A DNA stretch of 23,247 nucleotides from Bacteroidales bacterium UBA6366 (GTDB taxonomy: Bacteria > Bacteroidota > Bacteroidia > Bacteroidales > UBA932), in assembly GCA_002438845.1 (NCBI GenBank), contig DJRG01000020.1, positions 4,476 through 27,722 of the forward strand, given 5' to 3'. Position numbers and translations under genes: made by a program. Below the pieces are notes generated by a model. That model saw only the letters and a list, made by a program, of their open reading frames with translations, made no database searches and was not told the DNA's origin. Below, piece by piece: positions 13,503 to 21,384 of the stretch. Each line of letters begins with the position of its first letter. Position 1 is the first letter of the stretch.

Positions 13503-15593
13503 CTATCTACAGAACTCCAGCTCTTTGATGATGCGCTTCATCCCGGCGTACTTGTCAAGGACCCACATCACGTAGCGGATGTCCGTGTTGATGCATTTAT
13601 TGTAGCCCTCGGTGTATGAGGCATCACTAGCGAGTGATTCGAGATTGCCGTCGAAGGCTAATCCGATGAGCTCGCCTTTCGCGTTCAGCACCGGACTGCC
13701 CGAGTTTCCTCCAGTGATGTCATTGTCGGTCATGAAGTCCACGATCATCGAATTCCTCTTTCCGTCAAGGGTGAAGCCCCACCGGCCCCACTTTCCTTTC
13801 TCAAGCAGGGTTTTCTGTCTGGTGGTGAGATTGTAATCGTGGTCGGACGGGTCGTATTTCTCTAGAATACCGGCCGGTGTCGTGTACCAGTTGTACACGA
13901 TCCCGTCATTCGGTTGCAATCCACCTACGGTCCCGTAGGAAAGGCGCATCGTCGAGTTCGCGTCCGGGTACTGCTCCACGTCCTTGTGTAGTCTCATCCA
14001 ATAGAGGGCTTTCTTGTACTCTTTCTCCAACTTGTTGGCTTTCTGCCTCTTGGCGGCCTCTCCATGCCGCTCGTTGAAGACTGTTATCGGTGTGTCGGCC
14101 AGAAATCTCCGCAGCGGATCGTTCTTGATCTCGTCAATCGAATTAATCCCGTCAACCCTTTCCTGTGACGAAATCACGCTTCTGCTCCAAAGATATTCAG
14201 TCATAGCCTTGTAGTCGCTTCCGAAACGGTCAAGCATCTTGTTTTGGAACTTGCCGAAATAGTAGGACTCAAGATTGTCGAAATATTCCTTGCAGGCATA
14301 TTCCAAAAGCTCCTTTTCCACCCTGGCGTCGGTTTCCGCAAGTCCTTGCCTCAAGGTTTCCTTGGCTTTCTCCAGACTTGACGAGTTCCCGGCGCGCATG
14401 AGGTAGCGGTTGATGTAGGTCCCGCGGAACATGGTCTCGCGGTAGAAGACCTTGTCCCTCTCAATGCTTTCTGTTTCTGAATATGCCTTCTCAAGATCCG
14501 GGATCATAGTCTCCCACATCGCTTTCCGGTTAGGAGCCGCGTCAATCCATTTCTGCATTTCCCTCTCCTGGGCGATTTTCTCGTCCTTTACCCAGAATCT
14601 CCTGTAGCATTTGACCATGCCGTCGTTGTTTTCCTGCACGTTGCTCAGCGCGAAGAACCAGTCCGAGTATTTCATCCTGACCTCGGGGTCGGCGTCCATC
14701 CATTTGCGGATAATTCCCATCTGGCCTCCTCTTATGGAGTTTGACACGGGAAGACTGACTTTCTCCTGAAAGTTGATCTCGGCGGAAGAGGCGTACCGGT
14801 CAGTCTTGCCAGGGTAACCGATAACCATGGTGAACGAGCCTGGGTTGTAGCCCTTCAGGGAAATCTTCAGATTCTTTTCCCTCGTCACCGGTTTTCCGTC
14901 CTCGTAGATCCTGTAGATGGTGAAGTCGCAGTTATGACGAGGCCACCTCCAGTTGTCCTGATTTCCTCCGAAGTAGCCGATGCTCTGCGGCGGGGCGGCT
15001 ACCAGTCTCAGGTCGGTGTAGGTCTTGTAGACGGACATGTAATACTTCTCACCCGCCCACATTCCGCTTAGTATGCATTCCAGTCCTGTGGCCTTGTTGT
15101 ACCTTTCTTCCATTATCGAGCTGATCTTCCTCATTCCGCAAGGCTTGCCTGCTGCCCGGAGTTCCTTAGTGAGTCCTTTCACTTCTTCAGTGACATCAAA
15201 GACTCTTTTTAGGAAAAAGACTTTCTCTCCCTCTATAGGGATCTCATCCTCGCTGGTCATGGCCCAAAAGCCCTCTTCAAGGTAGTTGTGTTCAGGAGTG
15301 CTGAGTTTCGCGATGTTTGAATAGGCGCAGTGATGGTTGGTGATGATGAGTCCCTGGTCGGAGATCACGCTGCCAGTGCAGTAGAATCCGATTGACACCA
15401 CGGCGTCAGACACGGCTGTCCCCGGAGCTTCGTCATTGTAGATCTCATTGGCCGCCAGCTTGAGACCGCGCGCCCTCATGTTCTTCTCCAACGCCTCGTT
15501 GATGTCCTGGATCATCCACATCCCTTCATCGGCGAAGGCTGTGGCACTGAATGCCAATGCCACAGCCGTCATGATAATTCTTAATGTTCTCAT
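13503..15593 (-). CDS. S46 family dipeptidyl-peptidase, DPP7-type
   Basis: S46 enzymes are periplasmic serine exopeptidases that cut dipeptides from the N-terminus of oligopeptides. The 696-residue protein begins with a signal peptide (residues 1-21, cleavage after TAFA). The triad is complete: H88 in TNHHC, D223 in GGNQDNWRWPRHNCDF and S631 in GGNSGSP. The middle section (about 290-560) is the helical domain that restricts the active site to free N-termini. Eighteen residues after the catalytic serine lies G649 (LAFDGN). DPP7 has Gly at this place and prefers hydrophobic P1 residues, whereas DPP11 has Arg and prefers Asp or Glu. By that rule this is DPP7-type. It is the last gene of the five-gene cluster, seven bases after the M16 gene. 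Confidence 0.93.
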   Translation of the reverse strand: MRTLRIIMTAVALAFSATAFADEGMWMIQDINEALEKNMRARGLKLAANEIYNDEAPGTAVSDAVVSIGFYCTGSVISDQGLIITNHHCAYSNIAKLSTPEHNYLEEGFWAMTSEDEIPIEGEKVFFLKRVFDVTEEVKGLTKELRAAGKPCGMRKISSIMEERYNKATGLECILSGMWAGEKYYMSVYKTYTDLRLVAAPPQSIGYFGGNQDNWRWPRHNCDFTIYRIYEDGKPVTREKNLKISLKGYNPGSFTMVIGYPGKTDRYASSAEINFQEKVSLPVSNSIRGGQMGIIRKWMDADPEVRMKYSDWFFALSNVQENNDGMVKCYRRFWVKDEKIAQEREMQKWIDAAPNRKAMWETMIPDLEKAYSETESIERDKVFYRETMFRGTYINRYLMRAGNSSSLEKAKETLRQGLAETDARVEKELLEYACKEYFDNLESYYFGKFQNKMLDRFGSDYKAMTEYLWSRSVISSQERVDGINSIDEIKNDPLRRFLADTPITVFNERHGEAAKRQKANKLEKEYKKALYWMRLHKDVEQYPDANSTMRLSYGTVGGLQPNDGIVYNWYTTPAGILEKYDPSDHDYNLTTRQKTLLEKGKWGRWGFTLDGKRNSMIVDFMTDNDITGGNSGSPVLNAKGELIGLAFDGNLESLASDASYTEGYNKCINTDIRYVMWVLDKYAGMKRIIKELEFCR

Positions 15594-15600
15594 CAGAAGT

Positions 15601-18429
15601 CTATTCTTCGGTGTAAATGACAGTCAGTGAGTTTCCGCCGGTAAGCTTTCCGGACGCCTTGCGCACATCCTCGGCTGAGACTTTCTTGTAGGCGGCTTCC
15701 CAGTCCGCGTTCGGATCGATGCCGTTCCTGACGTAGTTCATCACCTGGGAGTTTCTGTGCGACATTGATTCGGAACGCTTGGCCTTCGACTCCAAATTGT
15801 TCTTTATCAGCCATGTCCGTGCCTCTTCAAGCTCTTTCTCGGTAGGGCCTTCGGCATTGAATCCAGAGATGACGTCATCAAGATCTCCTACGAGCACCCT
15901 GTAGAGATCTGGTCTGGTCTTGAAGGTGATCTCTGACTCGCTGCGTCCCTTTTCACGCACGCTTACCGTTGAGTTGAATCTGATCGTGTAGGTACCGCCA
16001 CGTTTCTCTCTGATCTGGTTGAGGAGACGCTGTGACAGGATGTAGTCCACAAAGTCGACAGCCGCTATGCTCTCTGTCGTAGGCTTGACCTTGGAAGAGA
16101 AAATCCTTGACACGAGAGTATAAGGATTGATCTCTTTCTTGCCTGTCATCGAGAACTCGCTCACGCCCTTGAACGAAGGGACCCGCTCTTTTATGCCGCT
16201 CTTCCTCACACTCTTGTCTCCGTCCGGAATCGACGCGATGTACTTGCGGACATATTCCTTGACCTTGGCTTCATCGAGGTTTCCGGCGATGAAGACTGTC
16301 ATCCCGAGCGATGGATTGAACTCCCTACGGTAGATCTCCTCGACAAGCGTCATGTCAACTCCCTCAACCGCCGAAGAGTCTATGTCCACAGACCAAGGGT
16401 GGTTGCCGTAGATGAGCGAATCGCAGGCCTCGTTGAAACGGACAGCGTCTTTCTTTGGCTCGCCGAGGGTTTCCAGTTTCTTGTCCTTCATCTGCTTCAG
16501 CACCTTGTCATTGCCCATGCAAGGGTCTGTGATGGTGAGCGATGCGATGCGGAAGGCGTTCTCGACCTTCTTGGCGGGAGCCGACATGAATATTCCGGCG
16601 AACCGTTCGCTGATTCTGATTGACCTTGTGACCTCATTGCACTCAGGGACCTTGGCGATCTCATCGCTTGACGCTCCTCTGAACCCGGCGTTGGCCTTGA
16701 TGAACTCGCCGGCGAACAAGGTGGAGCCGAATCTGTCCTGCGGCAGGGCGTTGTAGCCGGAGTTGAAGTAGACAAGGAGCGAAAGGTCAGGTGTCACTTT
16801 CCGGTCGTTGACAGGGGTCCAATAGACTTTCGCTCCGTTGCTCAGAGTCCATTCCTTGCTGTTCTCCAAGCCTTTGACAGTCTTTTCCTTGACTATTTTC
16901 CCTTCGGCTTCATTCACGTTCAGGTCAACCTTCCTGAATGTGACGAAGTTCGGTTTCACATCCTGTGCGAAAGCTTTGGCGAGCCTTGCCCTGGTCTCTT
17001 CCGTTGATGGGATTCTGTCTTTGTCTTTCGGGTTGGCGAACCAGGAGTAGATCTTGTCACTCTGTGAGAACACCTTGCCGATGTAAGGCTTTACATCGTC
17101 CAATGTGATCTCAGAGATGATTCTGTTCTGGATTGCGCGAAGTTCAGCCGGATTTGTCAGGGACGTTCCGCTGATAAAGTTGTTGTGGCAGACAGCCACG
17201 AGGTCGGCGTTGCTGACAGACGCCGGATTGAGCGGTTTGTCGAGGTGATAACGCCTTCTGACGGTCATCTTCATGGCCTCAAGCTCGGCCTCCGAGATCC
17301 CATATTCAATCATCGCCTTCTCGTTTCTGGCGTAGAAGTCGATCAGCGGCAGCAATCCGCTGTCTTTCTTGCATAAGATGGTGTAGAGATCAACGTAGTA
17401 GTCGCTGGACTCGGCGTAGTTCACCATCACCGCTGACTGAGGCTCAGCCTTGCCGGAACGGATCTGCTCTTTCATCCTCTCGGACATCACGTTAGCGAGA
17501 ATGTCGCGGATGTAGAGATCCTTGTAGAACTCTTCAGTGCTCCGGATCTCCCGTTCAGGATAAGGCATTCTGTAGAAGACCTTGAGGGCCGTGAAGCTGA
17601 GAGTGGAATCAATCAGGTTCTCGAAGATAGGCCCGTCGGCCTCCGGTGCGAGATAGACCTCTTTAGGAGTCGGATTCACGGCCTTCGGGATGTCGGAGAA
17701 CCGGCTGCGGATCTTTTTCTCCATTTTGGCGGCGTCAATGTCACCGACCACGATTATCGCTTGAAGGTCAGGACGATACCACTTGTGATAGAAGTCCAAA
17801 ATCTCCTCTCGCTTGAAGTTGTTGATCACGTCAAGGGATCCCAGGACAGTCCTTTTGGTCTGCTTGGAACCCTGGTAGACAAGGTTGGTCTGCGCGGTGA
17901 AAAGTGTGCGTCGTGAGTCGAATCCACGTCTCCACTCCTCGCGGATTACCCCTCTCTCGTCATCAAGCTCATCCTGCTCGCACAGAATGTCGCCTGACCA
18001 GTCGTGGAGAATCAGCAGCAGAGAGTCCACAAAACTCTCTCTGGCGACAGGCGCTCCGTCTATGTGGTAGCAGGTCTCGTTTCTGGAAGTGAACGCGTTC
18101 ACGTTCGCTCCGAAGCGGACACCGTTCCTTCCCAGAAACTCAAGCATCTCTTTTCCGGGATAATGCTTGATTCCGTTGAACGCCATGTGCTCAAGGAAAT
18201 GCGCGAGACCGTTCTGGTTGTCATCCTCCTGGAGTGCTCCTACATTGTGTACTATGTAAAAGTCGGCCGTTCCGGCAGGGTTGGAGTTGTGCCGGACGTA
18301 ATAAGTCAGGCCATTGTCAAGCTTCCCTGTCCTGATCTGCCCGTCGGAAGGCAGGATCTGCGCGGCCAGACCGAAAGCGCTCAATGCCAATGCGGCCGAC
18401 GCTATGAAAAGAGATTTTAAAAATTGCAT
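15601..18429 (-). CDS. M16 family zinc metallopeptidase (tandem domains)
   Basis: This is a 942-residue exported peptidase of the pitrilysin/insulinase type. The signal peptide covers residues 1-23 (cleavage after GLAA). The active-site motif HFLEH (77-81) and the third zinc ligand E158 in DDERGVIREE have the correct spacing (E158 is 77 residues after H81). Residues 30-500 form the catalytic half. Residues 530-942 form a second M16 unit without HxxEH, as in the usual active/inactive clam-shell pair; its typical RGGTYTIRFNSTVS segment lies near residue 830. Such enzymes degrade unfolded proteins or peptides of moderate length in an enclosed chamber. The start codon lies inside the end of the upstream barrel gene (13-base overlap), and the S46 gene follows after seven bases, so expression of the three is probably coupled. 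Confidence 0.93.
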   Translation of the reverse strand: MQFLKSLFIASAALALSAFGLAAQILPSDGQIRTGKLDNGLTYYVRHNSNPAGTADFYIVHNVGALQEDDNQNGLAHFLEHMAFNGIKHYPGKEMLEFLGRNGVRFGANVNAFTSRNETCYHIDGAPVARESFVDSLLLILHDWSGDILCEQDELDDERGVIREEWRRGFDSRRTLFTAQTNLVYQGSKQTKRTVLGSLDVINNFKREEILDFYHKWYRPDLQAIIVVGDIDAAKMEKKIRSRFSDIPKAVNPTPKEVYLAPEADGPIFENLIDSTLSFTALKVFYRMPYPEREIRSTEEFYKDLYIRDILANVMSERMKEQIRSGKAEPQSAVMVNYAESSDYYVDLYTILCKKDSGLLPLIDFYARNEKAMIEYGISEAELEAMKMTVRRRYHLDKPLNPASVSNADLVAVCHNNFISGTSLTNPAELRAIQNRIISEITLDDVKPYIGKVFSQSDKIYSWFANPKDKDRIPSTEETRARLAKAFAQDVKPNFVTFRKVDLNVNEAEGKIVKEKTVKGLENSKEWTLSNGAKVYWTPVNDRKVTPDLSLLVYFNSGYNALPQDRFGSTLFAGEFIKANAGFRGASSDEIAKVPECNEVTRSIRISERFAGIFMSAPAKKVENAFRIASLTITDPCMGNDKVLKQMKDKKLETLGEPKKDAVRFNEACDSLIYGNHPWSVDIDSSAVEGVDMTLVEEIYRREFNPSLGMTVFIAGNLDEAKVKEYVRKYIASIPDGDKSVRKSGIKERVPSFKGVSEFSMTGKKEINPYTLVSRIFSSKVKPTTESIAAVDFVDYILSQRLLNQIREKRGGTYTIRFNSTVSVREKGRSESEITFKTRPDLYRVLVGDLDDVISGFNAEGPTEKELEEARTWLIKNNLESKAKRSESMSHRNSQVMNYVRNGIDPNADWEAAYKKVSAEDVRKASGKLTGGNSLTVIYTEE

Positions 18430-20042
18430 CCTATTGTGAATATGAGTGTGTTTCTGTAGTTTCCGGTGAGATATTCAGGATTTGATGTCAGGCGGCGGTA
18501 ACTGTCTGAAAGATCCATGAACACCGAATATCCACGCTTGTCTGTCCTTTTTACCAAAGTGTAGCGTACCGAGGCGTCGCCGCCGACTGAGGAGGCGTGG
18601 AAATATTCAAAATTCCTGTTCAGGTAGGTGTCAATTGTCCGAGGGTTGCCGGTGGCGGAGGAATATTGCCCGTCCTCGTTTTTAAGATCGTCCCCGGCAA
18701 AGGAATATCCTGCTCCGAACGTGACGGACAGAAAGTTGTTCCTTATAGGGAAATTCCTGACCGCCGACACATTGACCGTGTTCTGAGCCAGCCTCTGTTT
18801 TCTGTAGAAAGGATAGGATGTGGCGGTCTGGTTCAGGCTGAACCGTTCGAAACCGACCGACATCGCCCACGGTGCGGGTTTGAGGTGGCCATCGGATCTT
18901 TCCGTCTGTTTTTCAATGGAGTACCTCGCATTGAGCCTCCCTACAATCCTGTCGCCTGTTTCCTGGCTTCCGAAATATTGGATCTCAGAACTCTGTCCTG
19001 GGGTTGTGGAGACTCTGTAGGAATTCTCCTTGTTGAGGGATGTCAGGACATTCCAGCTCCCTTGGATCCTGTTGAGGAAGTCTCCTGTCCTGAACGAGAT
19101 TCTTGTGTCCAGATTATACCTCATTCCGTCAAAGTCACAGAACCGCACAGATCCGCTGGCCTTCTTGCCGAAGTATCCGTTTCGGTAAGCGGCTCCGAGG
19201 TCCAGAAACGCGGTCACGCCTTCGGCCTTGAACTCGGCCTGCGCGCTTCCTCCGAAGAACTGGTTGAACATCGGACGCTCGTTGGAGACAGAAAGGTAGC
19301 CGTTGTCCCCGTCGATGATCTCAACCTTGCCGAAACTTCCGCCGTAGTCCACCAGGTAGTAGTACTGCCTGTCAAGCGTGCCGAAGAGTTTCTCTGCGAC
19401 GGTCTCGATCGTCTTTGTGTAGTTGAGGCTGATTCCGAAAGCCCCTTTTCCGCTCGCCAATGAATATCTCGCGCCCACCGAGGCGTCCAGATCCATCCAT
19501 TGGCTGTACGATCTGGGATCCTTTCGCTTGGCATAGTCAGCGCTTTGGAAGTTTATCTTCCCGGCAAGCGTGAGCCTGTCATTCAATGAATATGCCATCG
19601 CACCCTCAAGGGTATATTCCTCCAAGGTCTTCGTCCCGGTCGTGGTGTCCACGCTTTCGAGGAAATTGACAGGGTTGTAGTAAGGGTCCATAAGGATCGG
19701 CCCTCCCATGTCCTTACCTTTGAAATAGCTGTAGTCCATCCGGCCGTAGAAGGTGATCCGGTCGGAGACTTTCATGTAGGACGCCGCCTCCAGGTTAGGC
19801 CTGAAGCAGTCGCGGCTTTCGTGCAGGTCCGTCAACCCTCCGTCTTTCTTTTCAAGTCCAGCCCTGACGGTTGAGATCTTGCCTACCGGCAAGGTCGCTA
19901 TCCCGGCAGGATTGGAAGACCGCACCCAGGGGGTGAGGTCTGTGAAACGGGAATATTCATCCTTCCACTCCTCGGTCTGCGACCAGGCCGGAAGAGCGGA
20001 GAGGATGAACAATCCTATGAACGAAAGGATTCTTGAACCCAT
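18417..20042 (-). CDS. Outer-membrane beta-barrel protein, DUF6850-like
   Basis: The 541-residue protein has a signal peptide (residues 1-21, PAWSQ) and then a series of alternating amphipathic strands with aromatic girdle residues, ending in the terminal phenylalanine typical of outer-membrane barrels (LIFTIGCNF). The N-terminal TDLTPWVRSSNPAGIATLP segment and the GYFGKKASG and SYRRLTSNPEYLTGNYRN segments fit the DUF6850 barrel family of Bacteroidales, as far as I can recall it. The family has no known function. It starts two bases after the DUF4876 gene and overlaps the M16 gene. A passive channel or a partner barrel for the TonB-dependent receptor are possibilities. Confidence 0.72.
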   Translation of the reverse strand: MGSRILSFIGLFILSALPAWSQTEEWKDEYSRFTDLTPWVRSSNPAGIATLPVGKISTVRAGLEKKDGGLTDLHESRDCFRPNLEAASYMKVSDRITFYGRMDYSYFKGKDMGGPILMDPYYNPVNFLESVDTTTGTKTLEEYTLEGAMAYSLNDRLTLAGKINFQSADYAKRKDPRSYSQWMDLDASVGARYSLASGKGAFGISLNYTKTIETVAEKLFGTLDRQYYYLVDYGGSFGKVEIIDGDNGYLSVSNERPMFNQFFGGSAQAEFKAEGVTAFLDLGAAYRNGYFGKKASGSVRFCDFDGMRYNLDTRISFRTGDFLNRIQGSWNVLTSLNKENSYRVSTTPGQSSEIQYFGSQETGDRIVGRLNARYSIEKQTERSDGHLKPAPWAMSVGFERFSLNQTATSYPFYRKQRLAQNTVNVSAVRNFPIRNNFLSVTFGAGYSFAGDDLKNEDGQYSSATGNPRTIDTYLNRNFEYFHASSVGGDASVRYTLVKRTDKRGYSVFMDLSDSYRRLTSNPEYLTGNYRNTLIFTIGCNF

Positions 20043-20044
20043 GA

Positions 20045-21337
20045 TTATTTCTTGATGGAAGCGACCTTCCTCTGGTGGAAGTCGTTCTTGGAGTTGTTGG
20101 TGTCCTTGTAGATGATGTGGGCTCCCTTGGCGATTGAGGCCTCGGCGTCGATTCCGGAAGGGTCGGTCGAGCCTCCCTCGATGCCATCGGTGCCGCCGGC
20201 GTAGTTGTAGACCAGCTTGCCTTCGTTCTCGGCGAGGGCCTCGGTGGCATCCTTGTCAACATTCCTGTAGATGGTGTAGCCGTTCTTGTTGGTGAAGCCT
20301 ATGTAGCCGGCGTCAATGCTGTCAAGAAGTCTCTTGTTGGATTTCTGGAGGTTGGCGTTGTCGAAGACCTCGACGCCATCCTTGACCCAGCTTACTGGAA
20401 TCTTGGCGCAGTTGAAGGCCGGCTTCCCTGTCGGAGACTCTATGTTGTCAGGATTTGTGACAAATGCTTTCGCTGTAGTTGCTCCTTCAGGAGAGAAGAT
20501 GAAGAATGACGGAGAAGTCTTGGAGATGGCCCAGGCGGTACCCAAGCCATAGCAGTAAGTCTTTAGATAATTGTCAGCCGGGATGGATGCTGAAGGAGCA
20601 GGATAGTTGCTGGCCAGATTGAAGACTTCAGGATCGTAGAAAACATAGTCGGCTTTGCTAAGATCCACCGATTTGCTGTAAGTCTCAGTGTGGTTGATGG
20701 CTCCGGTGATAGAGATGACAATCTGTGAGTATGGAGCGATCTTCACATCCTTCTGGAACCACCATACAGCATTCCACGCTGGAATGTAATCAGAGTAAGT
20801 AAGCTTGCCGTCTTTAAGGTAGAAGTTGGTTGCATTAGAGTTGGCCGGACTTCCTATAGCGAAAGCCATTTTGCTCGCATCGGCTTCGAGAGGGGAATTG
20901 TTGTACAGGATGACATATTTGTCAAGAGCGTAGTCGTTGGCCCCTTCGTTGTCCATGCAGCCTCCTATGTACAGTTCCTTGATGATCACCTGGCTGGTAG
21001 TTGAGGCTGAGAGGTTGAGAGTGAATGCGTTGGCTCCACCGTCAACTACTGTGACAGCGGAATTGGTGCCATTGTAGATGCTTGACTCCTTGTAAAGTGT
21101 AGCGGAAGCCTCGTAGATTCCGGCCACAAGCTGGAATGTCGCAGTGCCGTTCACTGTCGTGGCTTTGTATGCCGTGGATGAAGACTTGTCAGTCACGGTT
21201 ACCTCGACAGCGTCCGTCACAGGCTCGTTGCCGATCAGAACCTGTACGGTGACATCATTGATCTTTGCGCTCTCGTCTTTCTTGCAGGCCGTGAATGCCG
21301 CGGCCGCCGCGAGAAGAATGTAGATGAACTTTTTCAT
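20045..21337 (-). CDS. DUF4876 family lipoprotein
   Basis: The 430-residue protein has a lipoprotein signal (MKKFIYILLAAAAAFTAC, C18) followed by KKDES. Residues 25-115 resemble an Ig-like or carboxypeptidase-regulatory beta domain (VTVQVLIGNEPVTDAVEVTV, then GTATFQLVAGIYEASATLY). Residues 118-390 match DUF4876: IIKELYIGG, DKYVILYNNS, then an extended region containing ADYVFYDPEVFNLASNYPAP and AWAISKTSPSFFIF. It ends in a Lys-rich tail. No SusD-like TPR fold is visible. The likely location is the cell surface beside the TonB-dependent receptor, where it may capture the ligand; this is inference from position. It is separated from the receptor gene by 47 bases without a TAnnTTTG box and from the barrel gene by two bases, so it belongs to one operon. 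Confidence 0.78.
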   Translation of the reverse strand: MKKFIYILLAAAAAFTACKKDESAKINDVTVQVLIGNEPVTDAVEVTVTDKSSSTAYKATTVNGTATFQLVAGIYEASATLYKESSIYNGTNSAVTVVDGGANAFTLNLSASTTSQVIIKELYIGGCMDNEGANDYALDKYVILYNNSPLEADASKMAFAIGSPANSNATNFYLKDGKLTYSDYIPAWNAVWWFQKDVKIAPYSQIVISITGAINHTETYSKSVDLSKADYVFYDPEVFNLASNYPAPSASIPADNYLKTYCYGLGTAWAISKTSPSFFIFSPEGATTAKAFVTNPDNIESPTGKPAFNCAKIPVSWVKDGVEVFDNANLQKSNKRLLDSIDAGYIGFTNKNGYTIYRNVDKDATEALAENEGKLVYNYAGGTDGIEGGSTDPSGIDAEASIAKGAHIIYKDTNNSKNDFHQRKVASIKK

Positions 21338-21384
21338 TGTACTTTGTTTTTTGTTGTTTTGTAACTTGTAAACAGTTCGTTTGT

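Noticed and set aside
18597..19463. A 288-codon + strand open frame inside the barrel gene
   Set aside because: No recognisable motif, no promoter, and it is fully covered by the DUF6850-like gene, which has a signal peptide and strand pattern.
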